A stretch of 64,000 bases of DNA from Zerene cesonia (taxonomy: Eukaryota; Arthropoda; Insecta; Lepidoptera; Pieridae): positions 1,860,001-1,924,000 of the forward strand of contig NC_052116.1 of assembly GCF_012273895.1 (NCBI RefSeq), read 5' to 3'. Positions 21,830 to 36,800 of the stretch are shown here, piece by piece. Positions within the stretch are counted from its first letter, which is position 1. The number at the start of each line of letters is the position of its first letter. Made by a program: the position numbers and the translations under genes. A model generated the notes under the pieces. The model ran no database searches, was not told the DNA's origin, and was given only the letters and a program-made list of their open reading frames with translations.

Positions 21830-24800
21830 ATGATGGCTATGTTATGGGTGGTTTTATTTTTGGCCTCTTCAGGCTTATACACGGTTAATGGTTTGCCAAT
21901 TGGACCAACGCCGCAAGCCTACCCTCATGGTAAGTTATTTATTTAAATATTAAAAATTTAAATCTGGGAATACGTTAGACACGTATTACTTACCCTTATT
22001 GTTACCTGTACATTTGACATTTTATTCATAACATTTACTTTTATAATCGATAAAAAATTAGCTAACTAATGAGTAAAAGTAAATTAACTTTTTTCATTCA
22101 TGTTTTTCGAACCTTCTTATTCCTCGTTATAGTATATTTATATTCTATTCATATGACTATATCTTAAAAGCAGTTTGCTATTGAATACCATCTTGCTGAT
22201 TTTATCAATGTAGAAGTTTTTTTACTATGAATATGATATATATCTTGAAAGTAAAACTACTGAGCATATTTAAAATAAGATGTTGTATTTCTTGTAGAAA
22301 TATTTTTTGTATAAATGGTTATCTATAATCTGGCAAGTTATCAAGTAAGCAAGAGTGATGTCTCAGTAATTATATAAAAATGATTTCCCTTGGTCACACC
22401 ATCACAAGTTAACGGCTGGCCTTTTCGCTAATTATATTTTTGAATTCATGAATTTTTTGTCTGTTGGAAAGATCTTATGATAGAAAATATTGAGAAATTT
22501 TACCAAAAATATATTTTTTTCTAATAAATCTTCACATTTGTCAGATTGCATAAAAATATTTACCATTACAGTAGTCAATACTTTATTACTTTGTTTCACT
22601 AGCTATCTCTTAAATTTTCATTATTACTCTACCTCATTTTTATTTTGTTGATCATGCTGACAATATGAGTGCTTAGAACCTCAATCGATCAAAGTCAAAG
22701 TAAACAGTAAATGCAATAGCAGAGAATTTTTTTAGACAAGAATGTGACAACTTCTCATGTGAAGTTGGTCTAACAATCAACAAATGTTAGATACAGGTCT
22801 TCATTTGCTAGTGTATTTACTAAAAACCTTACAACAATATCAATTCTTTTAGAATCAAACGGAATAACCTTGGGATGGGGTACAGGGGGTGGGCTGTACG
22901 CGTTACCAGCGCTGGCGTTGGTGATCACAGCGGTGGGACTGCTATTTGGGTGCACATGGTGCTACCGACACAAGGATTGTAAAGTGAGTTATATTCTATT
23001 ATTAACGATCATAAATTTTAAAAGTTTTATTATACCTTTACTTACCTTACGTTTAAGACTTCACAAATGTTATGTGAAATATGTTGCAAAAATTAATTTA
23101 CTTGTTTAATACACATTACAATATTGTGTACATTATAAATGTTTACTTTTCAATGTTTTTATACAGATTGCAATCAAATATAATGTGTTTGCAATTTCAA
23201 TTATTTAAATTGTTATGTAGCAAGGCAATACACAATTGATAAATGTTTTTGCTAAATAAAGTTAATCACAATGAATCCTTTGCAATAGAATAGCTACAAT
23301 GTAAATAAAATTATAGATGAAGGGGTTGTGTGTAATGTGTATCTCTTAGTCCAAAGTGTGTATCATTAAACTTTAAATGTTTAAGTTAAATTATCTAACA
23401 AGAAAGCTATCTGATAGCATTGTGGTAACTATTATGACCTAGAATATTAGCCTGTAGATGGGCCCATCATAGACATTTTCTGTATTTTTATATACTACAT
23501 GCATAGTTAGATAGTTTAAAAAAAAATTAAACATTAAATTCAAGGTCACCAAAAGAACTAAATGAATTTACCTTGAGAATTTGACTTTTATGTAATTTGG
23601 TAAAAATCTGTTTAAATTTTTGTCTTGTAACGAATGTTTTGATACAACAATGACAATCTACAGATTTTCTCATAATTAATGTTCAAATGAGGAATGTGAG
23701 CAAAAACTTTGGTTATATCTACTCATTATGTACAATGAACCTATGCATTAAAAATAATCTAAGTTTGGAATTATACACATAAATTTTAAAATGAACATTC
23801 TTTTAGTAAAGCATTGTTTTAGCTATGCTGGTAATGTGTAGCTGAAGAGTTTGTTTGTTTGTTAACAAATCTCAGAAACTACTGGACCAATATTAAAACT
23901 AATTTTCTCTAAGTTGGTCAAAAAAAAAAAGTTCGGTCAATTCATTGAAACAACGAGCAAATGCAGGATTTTCGTACTTGATTTTTCGCTGCAGTTTCAT
24001 TTCGCTGTGCAAATGTTTGTACGACTCTGAAAGTGAATTTGCAGCGCGCATCAAATATGCACAGGCTGTAGTGTGTGGCCGCGTAATCTCGCTCGATTCG
24101 AGGGTATAGGGTAATAAGCGTTCTTGTATCTAATCATTGACGGATGAACGGGGTCAACGCACCCGCCCTCGCCGTGGCCATTATCATAATTGCGTTGTGA
24201 AAAAAAAATGTGATTCACTTATCTACTACGCTGCAATATGCTTCACGCTGTGTTGTGTTCATTAAGCAGTCGGATTATGAATCAACGTTGTTAGGTTACG
24301 GTTCTTTGTATGTTAATTGATCTAAGTTAGGACTAATGGAGATGTAGCAATGAAAGATGTGCTCGTGGTTGTTTTTTATTTCTAATCTGTTCTTAGGGTT
24401 GACGGTTGACAGATTTTCCTATTCGGAATGCAATTAAATAAATTATTTACAAGAAATAAATAAACAAAATTAAAGGTTAAGGCTTTGGTAGTCGGATGAT
24501 CCTTAAGGAGAAAAGTATTTTAAGAACAGAGGTTAAAAAATACTTTATTATGTATTATAGTTATTAAAATTACATTGTTATTACCGTATAATACAACATG
24601 CGACTACCGTCTTTAAAAGTAGTCTTCCATACAAACATTTAATTATAAGATTTAGTTACCGACCGTCCACTTGACTACAAATAAGCTATAGCTGATAGAT
24701 ACCCTTTCATTAGCCAGTTAAAACACCGAGAGTTATTCAAAGTGTTGAGCTCTAAGAATGATGCGGCTTCTGAACATACTCATTAGTAGCCCCACTTTAC

Positions 24801-27800
24801 AATTGGGATATCGAGTTACGTCTACGTAGAGGGTCTCGGGTCTCCCACACCCTAATTAATCCGTCCAGCATTTAGTCATTATGGGACATCCGTACAATTA
24901 GTCATGTACGTGGATATTTTGGCAGCTGGTCGGTCTATTCTTTGCGATGATGCATCCAAGACTAGACATGTAATATCATTATACATTAGGTGTTTATTTA
25001 GAGGTTTGCGATGTGTTATTGTTGCACGGTGGATTTGCTAACAACAGACCGGATGTATGCTGTTCTATTGATGGTTATTGGAATGAATTGGTGATTTGTA
25101 TCTATTCTGATTGTATTCAGAGGGAAACAAGTCTTTTAGACGAATCAAAAGTAAATTGCACAAAATTACCTATTAAAGTTTAATAGGTAATTCTGTGTTG
25201 GTTAAATATTACCAATTAAAAATTATAACCGTTCGTCCTGACTCTGCCCGGGTTATTTCGGCATAAAAACGATATAAAATGTAGCCTATGACACACACAA
25301 GTAACATGGCTGAATATTAGTAAAATATTTTATAAATCGGTTATGTAGATCCAGAATTTGACCCCCTATAACGCCACAAAACAAGAATATGCAGAAATAC
25401 ATGCAGATGTTTTTGATTCTGATTAATATATAATTATTCTCTGATTCAAGAAAACACTAATTGTTAATTGTAACGCGTCTTAGATTTGTTTTCTAGTAAG
25501 ACTTAGTAATATATAATCTATGGCCAAATATAAAACAATTTATCACATATTCAAATATGCAGCATTCATAGGGCTGGTGACATATAAGCGAGGTTGAATT
25601 TATTTTTCATACCATATTTAAATTTTGCATACGAGTTGAATAGTGGCGCAGTTATGGATTACGTAGAAGGATTTGCAGATGCATAATATAGATACTGCGT
25701 TTGCATGTAACATGGAGCTTCGTAGTTGTATTCAATAATGTTTAACGAAAGCATATTTCATATACATGTCTTTGTTCCATCCCTTAAGAATAAACCGAGG
25801 CTTAATGGAAAGGAGTCATTTGGAACCCCGTCAATGAAGGTCTGAAGTCGTATTTCGCACAGTTTTTCCACTTTTATTTAGGGGCTCGCACTTTCTTTCG
25901 TTACTCCGCTGAATGCATGTAGATTTCGAGCCACCGTCTACGCTCTTGTAAAATGTGGCTAAAAATGTTGTGTCAACGTTGCGGGTACTGGAAGTAATTA
26001 GTGGAAACAAAGACCTGAACCGCCGCTGTAATATTCTGTTTTTGCTCGACTTAAGTAGGTATTCAGATGGTGGGCAAGCTTTTTGTATTATTTGTTCGGT
26101 TCCAACCATTGTCTCGTAGAAAGTGATGAATTTAGAACGACCATAGTTTTGCTTTTATCTAGTTTCTTTTAAGTTGAATCCGGTTTATTATACGAATAGC
26201 TATAGTGAAGTAGGTAATTCCTGTTTTCGTTGATTAGATTATTGTAAAATTCGAATAGAATCATATTTCAAATTCTCAAATGACCGCTAAAAATGGGTGT
26301 ACACAACATCTTGAAATAAGAAAAACCATCTTTCCCTAGTAGGGTTTGATTTTTAGTTGCCAGAGGTCTTTCTAGCGTCATTCAGAGCGAGTCCAAGATC
26401 TTTAGATATATTAACACTTATGCCTTTATCACAATACCAAGAAACTGCTCAATTCTAAGAATTAATCGTAAGATAAGAATATAATTTTATTCATGTTGCA
26501 TGATCATGTCATATTATTAACTGTCTTTGAATGATCAAAGACAGTTAATAATAATCGCTATATATATGAATATAGCAATTATTGTACGGTTTAATATGTG
26601 CAGTTTCTTAAAAACCTCTGTAGGATTAAGAGGAAATTAATCAATGAAAATCATGAATTCCTCAGTCTAGGATACATTCTGTGTTAGTCATTGTACACAT
26701 CAAATTAAAAACTTTGTTTATATGCTATGGTCAATAATATTGATATGGTACATATTATGAACCATGATACCAATAGTTTTATTCGAGTTTCTTTCCTTGT
26801 CACACCAACAGAACATTAAAAGAAAATCAAATTTATTTCTTCGCCTTACCCTTTTCCCTACATAGTATAAAACAAAGTCGCTTTATATGTCTCTATGTCC
26901 CCATGTATGCTTAAATCTTTAAAATTACGCAACGGATTTCGATGGGATTTTTTTTTTAATATATAGAGTGATTCAAGAAGGTTTATGTATTTAATAACAT
27001 CTATTAAACTACTCCGAATGAACGCGTGCGAAGCCGCAAGCAAAAGCTAGTTTTTAATAAAAAAGGAATTTCCCAATTCCTCTATAATAATAATTATGAG
27101 ATTATTTTTAATGGATTCGGGATGTGCGTGTCGAGAGTACTCTGGTTGATTAGAATTACTTATAAATTGGTATTTTTCCAGGCATTAAGGGAACCGTTCT
27201 ATTTTAAGGAAACCATGAATTACTTTGTTTGATGACAATTAATTAAATTGATTTGATTACAGTCCATTTAGATTCTTACTCTTCACATGTTTTATGTATG
27301 TAATTACAGTGGACGCAAATACAAAATTGTCGAAGATATTATTCGGCTACCAGCTGTATATCGCGGCGTCACTCGCGTGGTAATATCATACAAATACCAC
27401 AAGCTGTTGCAAGTGTTAATATTAATAGGATTAACTGCACAGAATTACTAAATTATTCGATCTTTACATTACATGATAATCATAAAAACCACTCAACATG
27501 ATTTAAAATAATAATATAAAATTTAAAATACTGCTCAAAACTTGATAATCACCTAACAGTACTATTGACTGTTTAAAATTTTGAAGAATAAAAAAAATCG
27601 ATCATGAGACAGTATTCTAACTCGCGTCGTTCGCCATACCGCGGTGCCGACGCCATCTCTAATGGCTTCTTACGTAGGCAGCACAAACATTTTTATCTCA
27701 AGTAAGCAGATAACTTTATCTATTATCTGAATGTACACAACATGTGCTTGACTTTGACCCTTTTATTCCATAAATAAACCTTTACGTGATCACTGATTAA

Positions 27801-30800
27801 CTACTTACTAGCGGTCCATATCGGCTTGCTGGTGCTACATAATATAAAGTCTACTAGCTGCGCCCCGCGGTTTCACCCGCGTAAGTCTAGGAATATCGGG
27901 ATAAAATTTTTAAGTTGCCTATATGTCATTCCAGTTGTCCAGCTGTCTACGTACCAAATTTCATTGTGACCGGTTCAGTAGTTTTTGCGTAAAAGAGCAA
28001 CAAACACACACATATCCTTACAAACTTTCGCATTGATAATACTAGCTGCGCCCGGCAGTTACACCCGCGTAAGTCCGTATCCCGTAGGAATATCGGGATA
28101 AAAAGTAGCCCATTTGTTATTCCAGTTGTCCAGCTGTCTACGTACCAAATTTCATTGCAATCAGTTTAGTAGTTTTTCAGTGAAAGAGCAACAAACACAC
28201 ACACATCCTTACAAACTTTCGCATTTATGATATTAGTAGAATTAGTAGGATACAGTGAAAACGCAGCTTTCTAATGATGAAAGAATATGTGATATCGGTG
28301 CAGTAGTATGATTCCTTCATTTATTATTATTTACCAAAAATGAATGTGAATTCAGAGGTGCTACAACCATGGATGTAAACTGAAACAATAAACTGGTTGT
28401 AGTTCATAGTGATAATAAATTCGAAGGTAGACATTTAAATAGGACGGAATCCCTTTTGAAGTGAATATGAGCGAAAGATAACAGAGCCTGGATATAAAAG
28501 CGCTATAGGTAACAGGGGCTAATATTCCATTAGTAAATGAGGTCATTCTTTTGGGTGCAATGCACTGAAAAGAATAGCTTATTACATTCTGTGCGACTCT
28601 TTTAAGCCCTTACATTTTCTCCAGGAATATTTTGAAACCCACAACGATCTCTACGAAGGTTGCGTGCATAGATATCCTAATTCCAAAGAAATGTAACTTC
28701 GTCTTCTTTGGAATGCTCTATTATTATTCTAATCAAGGGTAATTTTGTTCGCGAATGACGCCTGTAATGATAATGATATATTTATCACGACTCGGTCTCA
28801 TTGTCGTTTCTCATGTTGTTTTTCGAAAATATTCTTAATAACCTTATATAGAATGAGATTTTCTTGCAATAGTATTTTAGATTTATGTGTTAAGAGGCTT
28901 TGTTGACTGAAGTTTTGAATGTAAGCCGTCTTATACATTTGGGAGGCGGAGAAAATAAAAGAATTTGGAGAAGTGTTTAAATTAAAAAAAAAAACATGAA
29001 TTCAAGCTTTGTGTAGATATATATATATGTATAATTTCTAATTAAAACGTCGTATTCGATGTGCGTATCAACAACGCGATAAAGTACTTAGAGGAACGCA
29101 TAAAAAAATAACAGCACCTCGCGAATTCTTTACCGTTGGACTTTGAGATGCTTCACATTAAAAACCCTAGACTACGCACGAGACATTCGCGGCGACTGTT
29201 TCGTCTTTAGCCCGATGATACGCGAAACGATGTCTTAGCGGTGGGATAATAGAGATTTTACGAGCGCAGATTTATCGTGGCGCTGACAGACGATGCAGTG
29301 GGCGCAGTGGCGCTTCGGCTTGGCAGGGTGCCCGAAATGAACTATCTTAGCTAGGATTGCCACAGTTCAGATGAAATATATGCGAACTTTTTAATTGGTA
29401 TACATTATTTACGCGGAAACATAGATTAGATGTGAGAAGTAAGTAACGTGAAGTTTTTTTTTTATAGAAAATGTTAAGGAAACTCTCACGATGAAACTTA
29501 TTGTAGAACTTCTACTCAATTTAAAAGTTCCTACAGTAACTATAAGTATTAATTATAAATATATGCTTTATTGAGCCTGAGCTGTGAAAATCTGTATTTG
29601 AATTTCTAGGAATCATTTTTCTATATTAATATTAATGAGTACACTAGGTTATGACTGTAAATTGCGAACGCGTATTGTATTTCCTTTCTGTTTTCCACGC
29701 GCGGGTGGCAACCCCTGCCCCCAGCTACGTGCCCTACGTTTTCATCGCATTGTACCTCCCATATTACTACTCCGAGTAATGTACGGGTAAAATGCGGGCT
29801 TGTTGACCTAGCGGTGAACTCTTAAAACATTAGAAAAGTTGACGCCGGTTTAGGGATGCGGAGTACGCTCGAAATGTTCACGAATAACCTGTACAATGGG
29901 TAAATCCTTTTTCTATAAAATTGAAAAGGATTGAGATATAGAGCTGAGTTCTTTCAACGAGGGTTTTAAACTTTTCTGTGGAGTAAAAGGTTGGAATGCT
30001 TGAAAGTAAATTATAACCGGACATTTATGAAGCGTTTTAATTAAATAAGATAGTTTAAATGAATGAAATAAGAACATTGCTCTATGGTGGAACGGTAATA
30101 CAAAAACATAAATAAATGAGATAATCAGCAGAATTGAGTATTTATAAAGTAGTACTCCGAATTAACAACCATCAACGTCGTAATCTAATGACTAATGGGT
30201 CTAGAAATTGCACTGGTGAATAAATCATGAGATCAAAGAGTGGCCTTGTGGATCGATCAACGTAATTTGAGTATCGTAGCGCAGATAGTACGAACGCCTT
30301 GACAGCGGATGAATCAGCAGATAAGCTAATATAAACGGCCTTGGGGTAGGTCAGTTTTTAGAAAGGTTGACTCTTATACACTTGACGTCCTTTATCGGTT
30401 ATCAATTAATTGCGGTGGTGCGATTTCGAAGCGGAATTCGGAAAATAATGTGAAGGGTGGTTTTCGAATTTTCTGTCTCTTAATCGCTTTGCGGAATTGT
30501 CATATAAGACTCAGATTTTCATATGTTTTGTCTAAAAGTCAGTTGAGTGGCGAACGCGTTGTGGGTGTAGTTTCTTTAACAGTTGTAGTTTGTTTACGGT
30601 TTACGATATAAACTGTTCCTTATATAAGTATATTAGCTGCGCCCAGCGGTTTCACCCGCGTTAGTCCGTATCCCGTAGGAATATCGGCATAAAAAGTTGC
30701 CTAGCCAGTCCAGTTGTCCAGCTGTCTACATACCAAATTTCATTGCAATCGGTTCAGTAATTTTTGCGTGAAAGAGCAACAAACACGCATACATCTTTAC

Positions 30801-33800
30801 AAACTTTCGTATTTATAATACTAGTAGGTTTGTTCAGAAATATTTCAAATGTAAAAATGTGGCTATGTAAAGACTACCGACACTACATTGATTGGTCTTG
30901 ACATTTGAAATATGGCGGTCATCCGATGTTGAAATGAGCGATATATGAAACATTTTATAGTTATGAAAGTGTCCAATCTATTGCATTGAAAGTGAAGTGT
31001 TTACCTGGCATATAAAGAAATCAAATGGGATTTTTATGGCAAATTTCATCTTTATCTAGGAGATGAGACATTTGCTAAATTTTACATATAAAATGAAATT
31101 AAATTTAGAACATACAATAACAACAAAAAGAACAACATATATGTGTGGTTGTATTATTCGTTCTTGAAAAACATTTTCAACCATATGACGCCTGTGAATG
31201 GTATATACGCATAATAACATTTATCAGCTGATCCAACTGATTTGTTCATTGTTCTATTCTTAGTCATGTTGTTTTTGTGACCGGGATCTGTCGTAGTACA
31301 CACATGTACGTTATAACTTCACAAACAACGAAAAATTTATCCCGACTCCAGCTGTTTTTCCTCTCTGCTTTAAGGGTGCCCGCACACGGGCCACCGGCCA
31401 CAGTGTCAGAAAACGCCGCTACCGTCATATTTCCTGTAGCTTTCATACATTTTACATGAACTCGGTACACACGGTTGACGCCGGTGGGCGCCACACGATG
31501 TAAATCTTTCCCTACAAATCTCGTCTAATGGTTGTCGCGTGTGGCCCGTGTGCGGCGACCTTTATTTCGCATCTGTTATCCAATATCGTACGTCACATCG
31601 ACGCCCTGCTTTCATTGACCGTTCCGTTCCATTTAACAATTAAGCATCATGTGAGACGAACTTCCTACGTTAAGTGTTTATACAATATTGCATCGCGATC
31701 ACGGGAAAGTATTTTCCGATCGAGGCAATGACGTCATTATATAAACAAGATGATTGTGCTAATTCATTCCACCATCAAATTGGTTCATTTAGCATACTTT
31801 GTTTGCTCATTTGTGCGCATCATTAAACGTGCATTGGAGTATGAGTGAGGTTTGCACATAGGAAAGCACACATTTAGTTCCTGTAGGATTTTTTTACTTC
31901 ACGGGGCTGAAAGCAAATAATTATTATACCGTTTGATATGAAACCAATGATACCATAGCAAATCTTACAATTCTAGCTAATAGTTTAGTGCATCTCTTCG
32001 AAAAATAGCACTAAAATCTTATTCTATCTTCTGCCCTATCTCATATCTGATGTGTTAAATATGGAGAAAATTAACCGCACCATCAACAAAACCGAAAGCC
32101 ACGTTGTGCAGACGTTCCATTTTAACAGATTCTCATAATAAACAATTGTTTATTTTAATTTTTTTTTATCTTCACAGATTAGCTTTATGTTTACAAAAAC
32201 AATCTGAATATTGTCCTCTGTAAATAGCATTGTTAATGTTTACGCATATATATATACGCGTAAAGACGTACCTTTGTTTATTAACTAGTACAAATTAAAG
32301 TGCGCTTAGTCATCGAGATAAGGCGTGTTTATAAATAGTTGTCTCTCGTCGCGCTCATATCCTGCACCCGCATCGCGTCAGCGAGAATATTGAGATGCTT
32401 CTTGAACGTATCTCTCTTGATTGTTGTAATAAAACGCATCAAGGAACCATTTTATTGCAAAGCATTTATATCCACAGATTCACAAGATGTGTAACTATCG
32501 CTGCTGCTTTTGGTCTGCTAAAGTCTAGCCATGTGTGTATGTTGAAATTAATTGGGAGTTATCAAATAGGAATGTAAAGTTGCACAATTGTGACCTTGGC
32601 TAAGATGCGTGCATTGCCTTCAAATACGTATTTACACTTTATGATGGCAAAACACAATTCGAACTATAAAAAAATAGCAAGGAAACCAATCTTCTATATG
32701 TCATGTAATGATAATAATCCTCCATCATACTACAATATTTTACTTTAACACCACAACAGCTGATCGAATACGCATAAAATTTGGTACAGAGATAGATCTG
32801 AAATAACACATAGGTTAGTCTTGCTTGGATACCACACGAGTAACGCCGCGAGTTCCAGCTACTTACTGCCATGTATTACCACTATGGCAGCCGTGTTATA
32901 TAAAATGTGTCGTATACGGATGCTAATTAAAAAACATCACGATAAATCTAAAGTCAATTATGCTACTGTTATCTCATTTTGTAGGAATTAGCCATTTTGT
33001 TTGTGACCATGTGAAAAAGATTTCACATCCTCTTTACAAAACCCCATTGTTTTTCCAGCCTAAGAGTCTAATAAAATGTATCTATTGTTGACTTTTTGCT
33101 AAAGTAACCTTAGAAGATACTGCGCGGCTGCGCAAGCGCATCAGCCGGTTAGTGCCGGTGAGTCACTCGCTATACCAACCTACACACGTTATACCACTAA
33201 TTACAGTGTACGCGCGCACGTGCTCCCCTTGAAGCCGTGTTGTTAACTACAGTACTCTTTTTAATTCGAATAAACATGTTATGAATTACTTATTGTTATG
33301 GCGTTACTAATTATACACTTGCTGCATGCTTTGAATGATAAGCTTTTAATTACGCCGTTGTATGAATGATTCGATTCATACACGAATCTTTATCAATAAC
33401 GTTCGCGTTTCGTCCTGAGTATATAAAAGCATACTTAATAATGAAAAAAGATTAGGCGCGGCACTTCCCCCGAGCAAGTCATTAATTAATTGCCTAACAG
33501 TGTAGACTCGGCGTTTAATATTCTTTATAAGTTTCTGCGTATAACATATATGTTATCGGTTTTAAAGAATGCATTTGTCCAATCGATATTGCCTATAATA
33601 GACCATGTATATGGAGGTGAAATTGTGAACTACGCCGTTTAGGCACGGTACGTACATTTCATTATTGAAATCCTATTACCGAAGCGTGGGAACGCAACGT
33701 TGGAAGGACGACGCAATGTCACAAGCCATCGCGCGTATTGTCTGCCGGTCCCATTTTAGGGTAATTGAATAATGTCCAAAAGCGTACACGTCTAGAAAAT

Positions 33801-36800
33801 TCCGCTATTTTTATTTATGAACGATGCGAGCCGTCGAGAATCGGCGTATGTTTAATCAGCCAAAAGAGGATTTTTTTTTTTATGTCATAGCGGGCAACTG
33901 AGCTGGTGGTTCGCTTGATGGTAAGCGATCACCACCGCCCATGAACATTCGCAGAGGTAGATCCTCTGCGAATGCGCTGCCCGCTTTTTTGGGGTAAGGG
34001 AAAAGGAATGGATTAACGATTGGAAAGAAGGAATGGACTGGGACGGGTGAGGAAAAGGAAACGGGCCTCCGGCTCCCCCACTCACCGTACGAAACGCAGT
34101 GGCATGCCACTATTTCACGCCGGTTTTCTGTGGGGGTGTGGTACTTCCCCGGTGCGAGCTGGCCCAATTCGTGCCGAAGCGTGCTCGACTCCCACAATAA
34201 AAATTGTAACTGTAAAACAAAAAAACAAAAATGTAATTGTAAAACGGATGGAATGTAATTGAATGTTTTGGGATTATAATGATAATTCTATGCCGAGTTT
34301 AATTTGAATATAAATGAATGTATTTTATTTATTCAGAAAAAAAAATTAAAATTAACATCAGTTTCGAAGCAAAATACTAACATTACGAGGGTTCATTAGG
34401 GATGTAAAAATAGTTTGTTGCGCGGTTAAAAAGCTTTGCTGTTCTTGACAGGATTTTAATTGAATTTTTTTTTAGCCTTTGTATCTCATGACGAGCTATC
34501 GTGGTCGTGAAGGGTGTTGGGATACTGTTTTGTTATTTGTTTTTAACCGACTTCAAAAAGGGAGGAGGTTATCAATTCGAGTGCTTACTAAATATATTAA
34601 TTTGTTACTGGGTGAACCAATCGGTTCACCATTATTATTCTTTTTTATTTGATAGCTCCCATTTTAATTTGGTTTAGTTCTGACAATTTGAGGACGGTTC
34701 TGTGTTTTGTTAAAACTAATTATGTTATTTTTTTCTCACATGAGCCCAAAAAGATATCCACAATAGATAGATTATTTTGAATTTTTTTTCTACCATTGCA
34801 TTCCTTTTGTATCGACTGTTTCACATGTATCACTCGTACCTGAAAATGAACTCATTGACGATATTTGCCTATAATTTGTTTTCATACAGTAACATTATTG
34901 TTTCTATTATAAATTGCATTGTTCTTTTTATATAGATATCTCGCCGTCTTGCGGTCAACTTGTAAAATTTTGAAACCGCGTCAATGTCCACATCGCTATT
35001 CGAATTATTTTGGCACGAAAACAATATCTTTAATATCGATTCTATTTTCGATCGGTGTTCACGTGTATTTCCATTGAGCGGGGAGTGCAATTTTTGCCCC
35101 GTTTTGCTCGATTACCTGACAACTTCTAGAATGTACCTACCTACATATTGAACCTTAGTAAGGTACCTACGTAGATAAGAATTTTTTAAACAATATTTTT
35201 ATCATTTACAGAAGCATAGTAATAAAAAAAGACCTTTATCTTATTATATTATTGCCTACATAATAAAAAATGATTATAAAGAGAAATGAAAAATTGTTTG
35301 CGTTACTTCTAATTTACGATTCTCAGTTTTGAACCTGCGTCTGCAATCCTACACGATTATCCCAAATTGGTCCAACCATTCTCGAGTTTTAACGAGACCA
35401 ACGCGTTTCCAACCAATTCATATTTACATTCAGAGATTAATATGAACTGTACTCATCCTATACATACATCAATGCTATGCTAGTTAATGTAATTTTTTTT
35501 TTTTTCAATTTTGAGAAAAACTGAAGTGTATACTATGTATAATACCGCAAACGGATGAGACCTAAAATTCTTACCTCGTTATTTTCAAACTTTTGTTATA
35601 GATTTAATTGTTAAAGTGTTTTTCTAAAAGTATTTTTCCTGTAAGGCTATTTAATGCTATTGGGGTTGGTTGCGTTTGGCTTTTTGTACGCAGAATCTTG
35701 CACGGTGTTTTTGGAGTTATTTTTGGATGGCTCTTTGAGAAAAGTTTATTACGTCTTCAATTAAATATTACTAAACAGTCGGTGTTTTAATAAATCGTTC
35801 ATATCATATCATAGATGGATCGAATGATTATTTATCAAGGAATATTCACAATTGTTAAATATTTGCCCTAGTACCAGAAGTGAAATGTGTGACGGGCTCG
35901 AAGGACTTCTATGTCCTGGCTTTTTATCTGTTTTACAAGTACTATAACTGAGGGTTAAATAAATGTAATGATTACTAATTTTACGCCAAAAATTAAATTA
36001 ATACACTTAATTGACGTCAGTCTGAAATTATTCTAGACAGAGGTTCAAAAGATGAATACGAAATACATATATTACAACCCTATCTATAGTTCCTAGAATG
36101 ACGTAAACATTTTTTCTGCGGTTCGAGGAAGTAGGTAATTTATTATTAGTTGGCAATTCACCTGAATTCCTCTGCTACACAGAATCATTATCAATCATAC
36201 TTGATTGCTCTGTTGTGAAAAAATGTGTTTATCAATATTTTTAAACCATACTCAGTAGTTATGTGATTTTTTTTCTACGTATCTTGTACGATTCCTTATT
36301 GCGTTCTTGCAACTGGAATCATAAATTTCTGAAGACGTTACATGTATAAGAAATAAATCATGAATCTTTACGGAACGGTGTTCATTTCGAACTCTATTAC
36401 GGCGAACCCAAAAAACCCCATGAATCGAATTGCAGTTCAATTCGTCGAACACGTCGATCATCATCGAATCGCATTGTCGTTGTCGCAAGGTTCGCTCCAT
36501 TGTTGATCTGTTGTCGCAACGCACGGGTTCACAATGCGCGAGTCTATGGGCGTGATGATTTTTTTATGTTTGATTGTATAACTGTTTACACACAATGCTG
36601 TGCGTTCAGTTTTCCGTGACAACGTTGTTTGTAAATATTTATATGGATAAGTATTTGGTGCAGGAAATATTTATAGACAACTCATATGCTATAATCAATA
36701 CTCTTAACTACCTATTTATACGTATTTAAAATCCCCGTAAACAACCATTTCGATAAAGTGTCCTTATTGCTTGAGTTTTGACATATTAAAGGTGAAATCT

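Noticed and set aside
26512..26553. MicroRNA precursor
   Set aside because: A 19-bp perfect AT-rich stem with a 4-nt loop is too short for a Drosha-type precursor, and nothing around it extends the stem.
33880..34262. Overlapping open frames on both strands near 34000
   Set aside because: They lie wholly inside the family A repeat, and the same frames recur in its other copies with stops.
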